Shown here piece after piece: positions 34,344 through 43,240 of a stretch of 64,000 nucleotides of DNA. The translations under genes and the position numbers were made by a program. The DNA lies in the NCBI RefSeq assembly GCF_022760925.1, contig NZ_JAKTNT010000013.1, positions 1 to 64,000 on the forward strand, written 5' to 3'. Every line of letters starts with the position of its first letter. Position 1 is the stretch's first letter. The DNA is from Thermus hydrothermalis (GTDB lineage Bacteria > Deinococcota > Deinococci > Deinococcales > Thermaceae). The notes beneath the pieces were generated by a model that was not told the origin of the DNA, did no database searches, and saw only the letters and a list, made by a program, of their open reading frames with translations.

Positions 34344-35888
34344 ATGGAAGGCCTCTTTGAGTCCTTGCCCGAGGGGTACCGGGAAAAGCTCGGCCGCCCG
34401 GGGGAATACCCCTTCACCCGGGGCATCTACCCGCGGATGTACCTGGACCGGCTCTGGACCATGCGCCAGTACGCCGGCTTCTCCACCGCCGAGGAGTCCA
34501 ACGCCCGCTACCGATACCTTCTCGCCCAGGGCCAGACCGGCCTCAGCGTGGCCTTTGACCTGCCCACCCAGCTCGGCCTGGACCCCGACCACCCCATGAG
34601 CGTGGGGGAGGTGGGGCGGGTGGGGGTGTCCATCGCCACCCTCGAGGACATGCGCAAGCTCTTTGAGGGCATCCCCTTGGACCGGGTCTCCACCAGCATG
34701 ACCATCAACGCCCCCGCCATGATGCTCCTCGCCCTCTACCTCCTGGTGGCGGAGGAGCAGGGGGTAAGCTGGGACAAGGTCTCGGGCACGGTGCAAAACG
34801 ATATCCTCAAGGAGTACTTCGCCCGGGGCACCTACATCTACCCCCCAGGCCCTTCCATGCGCCTGGTGACGGACATCTTTGAGTTCTGCGCCAAGCGCGT
34901 GCCCAAGTGGAACACCATCAGCATCTCCGGCTACCACATCCGGGAGGCCGGGGCCACCGCCGCCCAGGAGATTGCCTTCACCCTGGCGGACGGGAAGGCC
35001 TACGTGCGGGCGGCCCTGGAGCGGGGCCTGGACGTGGACGCCTTCGCCCCCAGGCTCTCCTTCTTCTTCGCCGCCCACGGGGATATCTTGGAAGAAGTGG
35101 CCAAGTTCCGGGCGGCCAGGCGGCTTTGGGCCCGCATCATGCGGGAGGAGTTCGGGGCCAAGGACCCCAAAAGCTGGATGCTCCGCTTCCACACCCAGAC
35201 CGGGGGCTCCACCCTCACCGCCCAAGAACCCCTGAACAACGTGGTGCGCACCGCCTACCAGGCCCTGGCCGCCGTGCTTGGGGGCACGCAAAGCCTCCAC
35301 ACCAACGCCTACGACGAGGCCCTGGGCCTGCCCACGGAGAAAAGCGCCCTCCTCGCCCTGCGCACCCAACAGATCCTGGCCTACGAAAGCGGGGTGACCA
35401 AGGCCATTGACCCCTTGGGGGGGAGCTTCTACGTGGAGCATCTCACGGATGCCCTGGAAAAGGAGGCGGAGAGGCTCATCGCCGAGATAGACGCCCTGGG
35501 CGGGGCCGTGGCCGCGGTGGAGGCGGGCTACTTCCAGCGGGCCATAGAGGAGTCCGCCTGGCAGTTCCAGAAGGAGGTGGAGGAGGGCAAGCGCATCATC
35601 GTGGGGGTGAACCGCTTCTTTGACCCCAATAGCCCCCTGAACGAACCCGTGCCCGTGCAGCGCATTGACCCGGAGCTCCACGAAAGGAGGAAGCGGGAGC
35701 TCGCCGCCTTCAAGGCCAACCGGGACGGGGAAAGCGTCCGGGTGGGCCTTGAGAACCTGCGCCAGGCAGCCAGGGGGCAGGAAAACCTCTTCCCCTATGT
35801 CCTCGAGGCCTTCCGCCGCCGGGCCACCCTGGGGGAGGTCTGCGGGGTCTTGCGGGAGGAGTGGGGGGAGTACCAGCCGGGGAGGTGA
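34344..35888 (+). CDS. Methylmalonyl-CoA mutase, catalytic (alpha) subunit
   Basis: A 514-residue TIM-barrel subunit of an adenosylcobalamin mutase interconverting methylmalonyl-CoA and succinyl-CoA. Family sequence is clear: [60 protein letters not shown] and [19 protein letters not shown]. The Arg in ARGTYIYPP and Tyr in RQYAGF are the positions that favour methylmalonyl-CoA over isobutyryl-CoA mutase. The cobalamin-binding domain (DxHxxG) is absent, so a separate small subunit is needed, as in archaeal-type enzymes; none is encoded here. Confidence 0.9.
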   Translation: MEGLFESLPEGYREKLGRPGEYPFTRGIYPRMYLDRLWTMRQYAGFSTAEESNARYRYLLAQGQTGLSVAFDLPTQLGLDPDHPMSVGEVGRVGVSIATLEDMRKLFEGIPLDRVSTSMTINAPAMMLLALYLLVAEEQGVSWDKVSGTVQNDILKEYFARGTYIYPPGPSMRLVTDIFEFCAKRVPKWNTISISGYHIREAGATAAQEIAFTLADGKAYVRAALERGLDVDAFAPRLSFFFAAHGDILEEVAKFRAARRLWARIMREEFGAKDPKSWMLRFHTQTGGSTLTAQEPLNNVVRTAYQALAAVLGGTQSLHTNAYDEALGLPTEKSALLALRTQQILAYESGVTKAIDPLGGSFYVEHLTDALEKEAERLIAEIDALGGAVAAVEAGYFQRAIEESAWQFQKEVEEGKRIIVGVNRFFDPNSPLNEPVPVQRIDPELHERRKRELAAFKANRDGESVRVGLENLRQAARGQENLFPYVLEAFRRRATLGEVCGVLREEWGEYQPGR

Positions 35889-35891
35889 GCC

Positions 35892-36278
35892 GTGGAAGGG
35901 GAGGCCGAGCTTTGGGGTTTTCTGGAAGAACACCTAAGGAGCATCTACGAGGGGGACTACGCCGCCTACGCCGCCACCACTCACCCTGAGCTCTCCCTCT
36001 ACGAGTGGTTCGTCACCCCCCACCGCCTGGACGGCTTGGAGTTCCACCGCTTCATGGTGGAGAAGCGCTGGGCCACCCAGGGCAGGCCCTACCGGATAGA
36101 CCTCTTGGAAAGAAGGCTCCAGCGCTATGGGGACGTGGCCATCTTCAGCTACACCCTCCTCCTCACCCTGGAGGAGGAAGGCGGCCTAAGGCACCGGGCG
36201 GTGAACGAGAGCCGGGTGGCGGTACGCTTCCCCGAGGGGTGGAAGGTGGTGCACGTGCACAAGAGCCCGGCGGGCTAG
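35892..36278 (+). CDS. SnoaL/DUF4440-like protein
   Basis: A 128-residue protein resembling the NTF2-like SnoaL/DUF4440 and CaMKII-association group: helices at the N-terminus (FLEEHLRSIYEGDYAAYAATTHPELSLYEWF), then beta strands ending WKVVHVHKSP. Such proteins bind small ligands or act as simple enzymes; the role here is unknown. It starts at GTG 35892, three bases after the mutase stop, so it may assist that enzyme (inference). Confidence 0.7.
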   Translation: MEGEAELWGFLEEHLRSIYEGDYAAYAATTHPELSLYEWFVTPHRLDGLEFHRFMVEKRWATQGRPYRIDLLERRLQRYGDVAIFSYTLLLTLEEEGGLRHRAVNESRVAVRFPEGWKVVHVHKSPAG

Positions 36279-36288
36279 CCCGCCGGGC
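36265..36288. terminator. Perfect palindrome between convergent genes
   Basis: A perfect 24-base palindrome with half-site GCCCGGCGGGCT spans the SnoaL-like stop codon and ends 15 bases before the acs stop. It would form a 12-bp stem or cruciform on either strand. There is no T-tract, so it is only a probable bidirectional transcription barrier. Confidence 0.5.
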
Positions 36289-36302
36289 CCAAGGCCGGGG
36301 CC

Positions 36303-38249
36303 TTAGGCCCCCTCTTTCAGCTTCTCCACCACGGAGCGGTCCTCGAGGGTGGAGGTGTCCCCCTTGATCTCCTTCTCCCCGGCGGCGATTTGCCGCAGGA
36401 GGCGGCGCATGATCTTGCCGGAGCGGGTCTTGGGCAAGGCGTCGGTGAAGCGCACCTCGTCGGGGCGGGCGATGGGGCCGATCACCTTGGCCACGTGGGC
36501 CTTGAGCTCGTCCCTGAGGGCATCGGAAGGCGTATACCCCTCCTTCAGGGTCACGAAGGCCACGATGGCCTCCCCTTTCATGGGGTCAGGGCGGCCCACC
36601 ACCGCCGCCTCCGCCACCGCCGGGTGGGAGACCAGGGCGGACTCAATCTCCATGGTGCCCAGGCGGTGGCCCGCCACGTTCAGGACATCGTCCACCCGGC
36701 CCTGGATCAGGTAGTAGCCGTCCTTATCCCGCCGCGCCCCGTCCCCGGTGAAGTAGACCCCGGGGTGCTGGCTGAAGTACTGCTGGATAAACCGCTCCGG
36801 GTCGCCCCAGACCGTGCGGAGCATGCTGGGCCAGGGCCTCGTGATGCAGAGGTGGCCGCCCTCGTCCGGGTTCTCCACGGGCTTGTGCTCGCTGTCCAAA
36901 ATCTCCGGCTTCACCCCGAAGAAGGGCTTGCCGGCGTGCCCCGGCTTCATGGGATGGGCCCCGGGCAGGGTGGTGATCATGATGCCCCCCGTTTCCGTCT
37001 GCCACCAGGTGTCCACGATGGGGCACCGCCCTTTCCCGATCACCTGGTAGTACCAAAGCCAGGCCTCGGGGTTGATGGGCTCGCCCACGGTGCCGAGAAG
37101 CCTCAGGGTTTCCAGGCGGTGCTTGGCGGGCCACCCCTCCCCCCACTTCATGAAGGCCCGGATGGCGGTGGGGGCGGTGTAGAGGATGGTCACCCCGTAC
37201 TTGTCCACGATCTGCCAGAAGCGGTCGGGCTCCGGCCAGTTGGGGGCCCCCTCGTACATCACCGTGGTGGCCCCATTGAGGAGGGGCCCATAGACCACGT
37301 AGGAGTGGCCGGTGATCCAGCCCACGTCGGCGGTGCACCAGTAGACGTCCTCGTCCTTGAGGTCAAAGACCAGTTTGGTGGTGTAGTAGACGTAGGTCAT
37401 GTAGCCGCCCGTGGTGTGGAGGACGCCCTTGGGTTTGCCCGTGGAGCCCGAGGTGTAGAGGATGAAGAGGGGGTCTTCCGCCTCCATGGGCTCGGGGTCC
37501 AAGCGGTCGGGGACCGCCTCCATGAGCTCGTGCCACCAGTGGTCCCGCCCCGGGGTCCAGGGGACCTCCTCCCCGGTGCGGCGCACCACCACCACGTGCT
37601 CCACGCTGGGGGTTTCCTTGAGGGCCTCGTCGGCGTTCTGCTTCAAGGGGACGATGCCGCCCCGGCGGTAACCGCCGTCGGCGGTGATGAGGACCTTGGC
37701 CTGGGCGTCCTTGATGCGGTCGGCCAAAGCCCCAGAGGAAAAGCCCCCAAAGACCACGGAGTGCACCGCCCCGATGCGGGTGCAGGCCAGCATGGCGATG
37801 GCCGCTTCGGGAACCATGGGGAGGTAGATGGTGACCCGGTCGCCCTTCTTCACCCCAAGCCTTTTTAGGACGTTGGCGAACTTCTGCACCTCCCGCCAGA
37901 GGTCGTGGTAGGTGAGGACCCGCTCCTCCCCAGGCTCCCCTTCCCAGATGAGGGCCGCCTTGTTCTTGCGCCAGGTCTTCACGTGGCGGTCCAGGGCGTT
38001 GTAGGAGAGGTTGGTCTTCCCCCCCACGAACCACTTGGGGTGGGGGAGGTCCCCCTCCAGAACCTTCTGCCAGGGCTCAAACCAGTGGAGCTCCGAGGCC
38101 ACCCGTCCCCAGAAGCCCTCGGGGTCCTTTAGGCTTTCCTCGTAAAGGCGCTCGTACTCCTCCTCGCTCTTGATGTGGGCCTGCTGGCGAAAGGCCTCGC
38201 TCGGGTAGAACACCCGCTCTTCCTTGAGCACGCCTTCAATCCGGTCCAT
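36303..38249 (-). CDS. acs: Acetyl-CoA synthetase
   Basis: A 648-residue enzyme making acetyl-CoA from acetate, ATP and CoA. All AMP-forming motifs are standard: [59 protein letters not shown] and the catalytic lysine in [14 protein letters not shown], which is also the usual acetylation site. The acyl pocket has the acetate-type Val before GEP and Trp in WWQTE. The ATG has GGAGGGGG upstream and lies 14 bases after a predicted start of transcription. Confidence 0.96.
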   Translation of the reverse strand: MDRIEGVLKEERVFYPSEAFRQQAHIKSEEEYERLYEESLKDPEGFWGRVASELHWFEPWQKVLEGDLPHPKWFVGGKTNLSYNALDRHVKTWRKNKAALIWEGEPGEERVLTYHDLWREVQKFANVLKRLGVKKGDRVTIYLPMVPEAAIAMLACTRIGAVHSVVFGGFSSGALADRIKDAQAKVLITADGGYRRGGIVPLKQNADEALKETPSVEHVVVVRRTGEEVPWTPGRDHWWHELMEAVPDRLDPEPMEAEDPLFILYTSGSTGKPKGVLHTTGGYMTYVYYTTKLVFDLKDEDVYWCTADVGWITGHSYVVYGPLLNGATTVMYEGAPNWPEPDRFWQIVDKYGVTILYTAPTAIRAFMKWGEGWPAKHRLETLRLLGTVGEPINPEAWLWYYQVIGKGRCPIVDTWWQTETGGIMITTLPGAHPMKPGHAGKPFFGVKPEILDSEHKPVENPDEGGHLCITRPWPSMLRTVWGDPERFIQQYFSQHPGVYFTGDGARRDKDGYYLIQGRVDDVLNVAGHRLGTMEIESALVSHPAVAEAAVVGRPDPMKGEAIVAFVTLKEGYTPSDALRDELKAHVAKVIGPIARPDEVRFTDALPKTRSGKIMRRLLRQIAAGEKEIKGDTSTLEDRSVVEKLKEGA

Positions 38250-38269
38250 ATCCCCCTCCTTTGCCCTTG

Positions 38270-38298
38270 AGGATAGGAGGAGGCATGGGCAGGGTCAA
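38270..38298 (-). promoter_or_regulatory. Promoter of acs
   Basis: Minus-strand TTGACC (38293-38298), 17-base spacer, TATCCT (38270-38275). Directly upstream on the same strand is a CCCCCC-TTTT-C tract (plus strand 38299-38309), the same element as at the two other acetate promoters. Confidence 0.75.
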
Positions 38299-38325
38299 GA
38301 AAAGGGGGGTTTTTCACCATTTGCC

Positions 38326-38370
38326 AAAGCCCCCCTTTCTTGACAGGGAAGGGCCTACCAAGGGCAAGAT
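38326..38370 (+). promoter_or_regulatory. Promoter of the IclR-Acs fusion gene
   Basis: AAAGCCCCCCTTTCTTGACA (38326-38345) ends in a consensus -35 box. The best -10 is CAAGAT (38365-38370) with a 19-base spacer, placing the start next to the ATG at 38379. Together with the acs promoter it forms an inverted repeat (GTCAAGAAA(A)GGGGGG facing CCCCCCTTTCTTGAC), so one regulator could act on both directions. Confidence 0.6.
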
Positions 38371-38378
38371 GGGGGCAG

Positions 38379-40910
38379 ATGGCCAAGAAGCGAAGCCTCT
38401 CCACCGTCCAGGCCGCCTTGCGCATCCTGGCCTACCTGGCGGAGCACCCCGAGGGGGTAGAGGTGAAGGAGGTGGCCCGCCTCCTGGGGAAAAGCCTTTC
38501 CACCGCCTACGCCCTTCTCAATAGCCTGGTGGAGGAAGGCTTCGCCGTTAAAGGGGAAAGGGGCTACCGCCTAGGAAGCGCCAAGCCCCTGAGGGTGGAG
38601 ACCACGCCCTTGGAGGAGGCCCTCGAGGAGCTTTACCTGCGCACGCGGGAGCGCTGCTACCTGGCCCTCCTCACCCCCGAAGGGGTGCGGCTCAAGACCC
38701 GGGGGCGGCAGGGCCAGCCCCACCCCTTGGGGGAAACCCTCCCCGAGGAGGCCCACGCCCTGGCCCTGGGCAAGGTCCTCCTGGCCTTCCACGCCCTGCC
38801 CCTCCCCCCTCTCCGCCCCCGCACCCCCTATACCCTCACGGACCCCTTGGCCCTGGAGGAGGAGCTCAAACGGGTGCGGGAATCGGGCCTGGCGGCGGAG
38901 ATGGAGGAGTACGCCTTGGGGCTTTCCGCCTTGGCCGCCCCCCTTTTTGGCCCAGGCGGGGAGCTCCTCGGGGCCTTGGGCGTGGTGGTGCCGGCCCGGC
39001 GCTTCCCCTTCGCCTTTAGCCGCCTGGCCCGGGCCCTTTCCGAGGTGGCCCAGGTTTCCCCTTACCTCAAGCCCCCCGAGCCCCCAAGCCTCGCCCCGCC
39101 CCCGGAGGGGAGCTTCCGGGTGGAGGTGGTGGACCCTCCCCCAGGGCTCAAGGAGAAGGCCAACCTGCAGGACTTCGCCGCCGCCTACCGGGAGGCCCTC
39201 GAGGACCCCGAGGGCTTCTTTGGCCCCTTCGCCCGGGCGTTCTTCTGGGAAAAGCCCTGGGAAAAGGCCTACGACCCCGAAAGCCGCCGCTGGTTCCAAG
39301 GGGGGCTCACCAACGCCGCCCTAAACGCCCTGGACCGCCACCTCCCGGAAAGGGCCCAACAGGTGGCCCTCCTCACCCTGGACGGGGAAGGGCGCCTGGA
39401 AAAGTGGACCTACCGGGAACTCAAGGAGCTCTCCGCCCGCCTGGCGGGCCTCCTTTGGGGTTTAGGGGTCCGGCCCGGGGACCGGGTGGCCCTCTACATG
39501 CCCACAGGGGCCGAGGCTGCCTTAGCCCTTTTGGCCCTGGCCCGCATAGGAGCGGTGCACGTGGCCTTGCCCGTGGGCCTTGGACCTGAGGCCTTAAGGG
39601 AAAGGCTTCTCCAAAGCCAGGCCCGCCTCCTCCTCGCCGCCGACGGCTACTACCGCAGGGGGCAACTGGTCCCCTTGCGCCCCGTGGTGGAGGCGGCCAT
39701 AGCGGGGCTAGACCTCCCCGTGCTCTGGCACGCGCGGGGGAGCACGGAGTTTTGGGAAAGGGTTTCGGAAGGGAGGCCGGTGGACCCCGTGCCCGTGCCC
39801 GCCCACCACCCCCTCTTCCTCCTCCACACCTCGGGCTCCACGGGGAAGCCCAAGGGCGTGGTCCACGGCCACGGGGGGTACATGGTGGGGGTGGCCTGGG
39901 CCCTCCGCTACCTCTTTGACCTGAAACCGGGGGAGGTCTTCCACACCACCGCCGACCTCTTCTGGGTGGTGGGCCATTCCTTCGGCCTCTACGCCCCCCT
40001 TTTCCTTGGGGGAACGAGCCTCCTGGCGGAAGACCGGCCCGACCACCCAAGCCCCGCCGCCTTCTACGAGCGCCTGGCCCGGCTTGGGGTGGACGTCCTC
40101 CTCACCTCCCCCACCCTGCTCCGCACCCTAAGGCGCCACGGGGAGGCCAGGCCCACGGGCCTGCGCCTGGTGGGGAGCGTGGGGGAGGCCTTGGCCCCGG
40201 AGGTGTGGCGCTGGACCCGGGAGAACCTGGCCTGGCCCGTGGACAACTGGTGGCAGACGGAGCTAGGGGCCCCGGCCCTCGCCACCCCCCTCACCCTTTC
40301 CGCCAAGCCGGGCTTCGTGGGGGTGCCCCTGCCCGGGGTGGAGGCCCGGGTGGTGGACGAGCGGGGCGAGGTCCTCCCCCCGGGGGCCAAGGGGCACCTG
40401 GTCCTCCTCCGGGCGGGCCCCGCCCAGCTGGTGGACCTCCTTGGAGGGGGAAACCCCTGGCAGGGGGGGCTTTACTGGACCGGGGACCTGGCGGTGATGG
40501 ACGAGGAGGGGTATTTCCGCATCCTGGGGCGCTCGGAGGAGGTGATCAAGGTGGGGGAAGCCAGGCTCGGCACCGCCGAGGTGGAGGCCGCCGCCCTCAC
40601 CCACCCCCAGGTGGCGGAGGCGGCGGCCATTGGGGTCCCGGGGGAAGAGGGGGAGGAGATCGTGGTCTTCGTGGTGCCCAAGCAGGCGGTACCCGAGGAG
40701 CTCAAACCCCTCCTGGCGGAAAAGCTCAAGGCCCACCTCCTGCGCCACCTGGGCCCCGTGCCCCCGCCCCGGGTCCTCTTCGCCGAAAGCCTCCCCCGCA
40801 CCCGGAGCGGCAAGATCCTGCGGCGCCTCTTAAAGGCGGAGCTTTTGGGCCTAGACCCGGGGGACACCTCGGGACTGGAGGAAAGCTATGGCGGTGGAAA
40901 AACTCCTTAG
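38379..40910 (+). CDS. IclR-type regulator fused to an acetyl-CoA-synthetase-like domain
   Basis: An 843-residue single frame. Residues 6-66 are an IclR winged helix-turn-helix (STVQAALRILAYLAEHPEG, LLGKSLSTAYALLNSLVEEGF). Residues about 75-225 are the IclR effector domain (EEAHALALGKVLLAFHAL, SALAAPLF, ELLGALGVVV). A proline-rich linker (231-243) leads to an Acs-like enzyme: [10 protein letters not shown] at 484-493, NWWQTELG at 623-630, TGD at 701-703, and the catalytic lysine Lys812 in RTRSGKILRR. Odd changes are GEALAPE for GEPxNPE (602-608), GRSEEV for GRxDDV, and GEARLGT for GHRxGT. It may be a transcription factor that senses acetate, acyl-AMP or CoA. ATG 38379 is preferred to TTG 38340, which is the -35 box. 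Confidence 0.9.
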   Translation: MAKKRSLSTVQAALRILAYLAEHPEGVEVKEVARLLGKSLSTAYALLNSLVEEGFAVKGERGYRLGSAKPLRVETTPLEEALEELYLRTRERCYLALLTPEGVRLKTRGRQGQPHPLGETLPEEAHALALGKVLLAFHALPLPPLRPRTPYTLTDPLALEEELKRVRESGLAAEMEEYALGLSALAAPLFGPGGELLGALGVVVPARRFPFAFSRLARALSEVAQVSPYLKPPEPPSLAPPPEGSFRVEVVDPPPGLKEKANLQDFAAAYREALEDPEGFFGPFARAFFWEKPWEKAYDPESRRWFQGGLTNAALNALDRHLPERAQQVALLTLDGEGRLEKWTYRELKELSARLAGLLWGLGVRPGDRVALYMPTGAEAALALLALARIGAVHVALPVGLGPEALRERLLQSQARLLLAADGYYRRGQLVPLRPVVEAAIAGLDLPVLWHARGSTEFWERVSEGRPVDPVPVPAHHPLFLLHTSGSTGKPKGVVHGHGGYMVGVAWALRYLFDLKPGEVFHTTADLFWVVGHSFGLYAPLFLGGTSLLAEDRPDHPSPAAFYERLARLGVDVLLTSPTLLRTLRRHGEARPTGLRLVGSVGEALAPEVWRWTRENLAWPVDNWWQTELGAPALATPLTLSAKPGFVGVPLPGVEARVVDERGEVLPPGAKGHLVLLRAGPAQLVDLLGGGNPWQGGLYWTGDLAVMDEEGYFRILGRSEEVIKVGEARLGTAEVEAAALTHPQVAEAAAIGVPGEEGEEIVVFVVPKQAVPEELKPLLAEKLKAHLLRHLGPVPPPRVLFAESLPRTRSGKILRRLLKAELLGLDPGDTSGLEESYGGGKTP

Positions 40911-42771
40911 GGCGGAAGAAAGGCTTTGGGCCCCAGAACCCTTGCGGCAAGCGGCCAACCTGAAGGACCTCGCTGCGGAGTACCGGCGGAGCCTGGAAGA
41001 CCCCGAGGGCTTCTGGGGGGAGTGGGCGAAGCGGTTCTACTGGGAGAAGCCCTTCCAGAAGGTCCTGGAGTGGCACCTCCCCGAGCACCGCTGGTTCCTG
41101 GAGGGCACCACCAACGCCGTCTACAACGCCCTGGAGCGCAACGTGGAGCGGGGCCTGAGGAACAAGGTGGCCCTCCTCTACCTCTCCGAGGACGGCCGGG
41201 AAGCGAAGCTCACCTACGGGGAACTCCTGGACCGGGTGCGCCGCCTGGCCACGGCGCTTAAAGGGCTTGGGGTGGGCAAGGGGGACCGGGTGGTGATCTA
41301 CATGCCCCTCACCCTGGAGGGGGTCATCGCCATGCTGGCCGTGGCCTACCTGGGGGCCATCCACAGCGTGGTCTACGCCGGGCTCGGGGTGGCGGCCTTG
41401 AGGGAGCGCATCCTGGATGCCGGGGCCAAGCTCCTCATCGCCGGGGACGTGAGCTACCGGAGGGGGAAGGGCGTGGACCTCCGGTCCATCGTGGAGGAGG
41501 CCATTCGGGACCTTCCCCTGAAGGTCATCTGGTTCCAACGGGCCTACCGGGCGGAGCTTCCCGAGGGGCATTACGACCTCCACGAGCTCCTCTGGAACAC
41601 CCCCCCGGAGGCCCGGGCGGAGATGGTGGAGGCGGAACACCCCCTCTTCATCCTCTACACCTCGGGCTCCACGGGCAAACCCAAGGGGGTGGTCCACGTC
41701 CACGGGGGCTACATGGTGGGCACCACCTACCACCTGCGCACCTTCTTTGACGTGAAGGACGAGGACGTCTTCTGGGCCACCAGCGACATCGGCTGGATCG
41801 TGGGCCACTCCTACATCGTCTACGCCCCCCTCTTGGAAGGCATCACCTCCGTGCTCCGGGAAGGGGCCCCGGACTACCCCGACCCCGGGGCCTTCTGGCA
41901 GGTGGTGGAGCGGTACCGGGTGAACGTGATGTTCACCGCCCCCACGGCGGTGCGGCTTTTCATGAAGTACGGCCCCGAGTGGCCCAAGCGGTACGACCTC
42001 TCCTCCTTGCGCCTCCTCGCCGTGGCGGGCGAGCCCCTAAACCCCGAGGCCCTGCGCTGGGCCTACGCCCACCTGGTGGAGGGGGGCCAGCGGGGCTTCG
42101 TGGCGGACAACTGGTGGCAGACGGAGCTGGGCGGGCCCACCCTGGGCACCCCCCTCGCCCTTCCCGCCAAGCCGGGGTTTGCCGGGGTAGCCTTGCCGGG
42201 GGTGGAGGCCTTGGTGGTGGACGAGGAGGGGAAGCCCGTCCCCCCGGGGCAAGGGGGGCTTTTGGCGCTCAAAAGGCCCTTCCCCCACATGATGCGCACC
42301 GTCTGGGGCAACCACGAGCGCTACCTCCAGTACTGGCGCGAGGTGCCGGGAGGGGTCTACGCCGCCGGGGACGTGGCGGTGATGGACGAGGAGGGTTATT
42401 TCAGCATCCTGGGCCGGGCGGACGACGTCCTCAACGTGGCCGGCCACCGCATCGGCACCGCGGACGTGGAGAGCGCCTTGGTTTCCCACCCGGCGGTGGC
42501 GGAGGCGGCGGTGATCGGCGTGCCCGACCCCCTGAAGGGGGAGGCCATCAAGGCCTTCGTGGTGTTGCGCGCCGGGCAAACCCCTTCGGAGGAGCTAAGG
42601 GAAAGCATCGTGCAGCACGTGCGCAGGGAGTTGGGGCCCATCGCCACCCCCAGCGAGGTGGTCTTCCTGGAGAAGCTCCCCAAGACGCGCTCGGGGAAGA
42701 TCCTGCGCCGCCTCCTCAAAGCCCAGGAACTGGGCAAGGACCCCGGGGACCTCTCCACCCTGGAGGAGTAG
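40888..42771 (+). CDS. Acetyl/propionyl-CoA synthetase paralogue
   Basis: A 627-residue AMP-forming synthetase of the Acs family, overlapping the fusion gene by 23 bases. Motifs are intact: [51 protein letters not shown] and [14 protein letters not shown]. The residue before GEP is alanine, where acetate enzymes have valine (Val386 in Salmonella Acs) and propionyl-CoA synthetase PrpE has alanine; GWIV replaces GWxT. I therefore predict propionate or mixed use, which fits the methylmalonyl-CoA mutase nearby. It is the closest relative in the window of the Acs half of the fusion. Confidence 0.88.
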   Translation: MAVEKLLRAEERLWAPEPLRQAANLKDLAAEYRRSLEDPEGFWGEWAKRFYWEKPFQKVLEWHLPEHRWFLEGTTNAVYNALERNVERGLRNKVALLYLSEDGREAKLTYGELLDRVRRLATALKGLGVGKGDRVVIYMPLTLEGVIAMLAVAYLGAIHSVVYAGLGVAALRERILDAGAKLLIAGDVSYRRGKGVDLRSIVEEAIRDLPLKVIWFQRAYRAELPEGHYDLHELLWNTPPEARAEMVEAEHPLFILYTSGSTGKPKGVVHVHGGYMVGTTYHLRTFFDVKDEDVFWATSDIGWIVGHSYIVYAPLLEGITSVLREGAPDYPDPGAFWQVVERYRVNVMFTAPTAVRLFMKYGPEWPKRYDLSSLRLLAVAGEPLNPEALRWAYAHLVEGGQRGFVADNWWQTELGGPTLGTPLALPAKPGFAGVALPGVEALVVDEEGKPVPPGQGGLLALKRPFPHMMRTVWGNHERYLQYWREVPGGVYAAGDVAVMDEEGYFSILGRADDVLNVAGHRIGTADVESALVSHPAVAEAAVIGVPDPLKGEAIKAFVVLRAGQTPSEELRESIVQHVRRELGPIATPSEVVFLEKLPKTRSGKILRRLLKAQELGKDPGDLSTLEE

Positions 42772-42788
42772 CCTCCTCTCCTCACCTC

Positions 42789-42814
42789 CCCACCCCCTCG
42801 AGGGGGTGGGTTTT
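42789..42814 (+). terminator. Terminator after the synthetase paralogue
   Basis: CCCACCCCCT-CG-AGGGGGTGGG forms a perfect 10-bp stem (42789-42810) followed by TTTT (42811-42814). It closes the fusion/synthetase unit. The 42815-42868 stretch after it shows no gene. Confidence 0.85.
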
Positions 42815-42868
42815 GGCTTCCTAGCCCCCCTTCTCCCCGGGGAAACCCTGGCTTTTGCGCATGGTCGC

Positions 42869-42911
42869 AAAGCCCCCGTTTCTTGACACCCCCCTCATCC
42901 TTCCCTAAGAT
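42869..42911 (+). promoter_or_regulatory. Promoter of the symporter operon
   Basis: AAAGCCCCCGTTTCTTGACA (42869-42888) contains a perfect -35 box at its end, then a 17-base spacer and TAAGAT (42906-42911). The upstream element differs from that of the fusion gene by one base in 20. Confidence 0.8.
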
Positions 42912-42942
42912 TGCCGCTAACCGCGAGGGAAGCTTTGCTGGC

Positions 42943-42961
42943 GGAAGCGCGTACCGCTTCC
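42943..42961 (+). promoter_or_regulatory. Stem-loop in the symporter 5' leader
   Basis: GGAAGCG-CGTAC-CGCTTCC forms a seven-pair stem in the roughly 60-base leader, five bases before the strong Shine-Dalgarno GGGGGAGGGAG. It may protect the mRNA end or tune translation; this is inferred from structure only. Confidence 0.45.
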
Positions 42962-42979
42962 CAAGCGGGGGAGGGAGTT

Positions 42980-43231
42980 ATGAGCGGGCTAGAAGCTTAC
43001 TGGAAGGAAAACCTAAACCTTATCCGAAACCTCCTCATCATTTGGGCTTTGGTTGGCTATGTCTTGGGCATCCTCTTGGCAGAACCCCTCAACGCCATCC
43101 GCCTCTTCGGCGGCCCCCCCTTGGGGTTTTGGATCGCCCAGCAGGGGAGCATCTACGTGTTTGTGATCCTCATCTTCTACTACGCCTACCGCATGGCCGC
43201 TTTGGACCGGAAGTACGGCTTTGAGGACTAG
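42980..43231 (+). CDS. DUF4212 small subunit of an acetate-type symporter
   Basis: An 83-residue membrane protein with two hydrophobic helices and the DUF4212 pattern: YWKENLNLIRNLLIIWALVGYVLGILLAEPLN, then FGGPPLGFWIAQQGSIYVFVILIFYYAYRMAALDRKYG. Such proteins always accompany a large sodium/solute symporter, which here follows nine bases later. I start at ATG 42980 after a strong Shine-Dalgarno; the longer frame would start in the -10 box. Confidence 0.9.
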   Translation: MSGLEAYWKENLNLIRNLLIIWALVGYVLGILLAEPLNAIRLFGGPPLGFWIAQQGSIYVFVILIFYYAYRMAALDRKYGFED

Positions 43232-43240
43232 GAGGTTGGT

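Noticed and set aside
34152..35933. 593-residue open frame antisense to the mutase
   Set aside because: Same antisense bias; the plus-strand frame is an unmistakable methylmalonyl-CoA mutase.
36265..36288. Palindrome as recombination or attachment site
   Set aside because: It lies in a convergent intergenic gap where a bidirectional terminator is expected, and no recombinase or flanking duplication is seen.
38340..38378. Earlier TTG start of the fusion gene
   Set aside because: The TTG is the first part of the TTGACA -35 box, and the extra 13 residues have no IclR similarity.
38340..40910. IclR-Acs fusion as two genes joined by a sequencing error
   Set aside because: The junction is a normal in-frame proline-rich linker, codon use is even across it, and both halves are complete; a frameshift would have to be precisely compensated.
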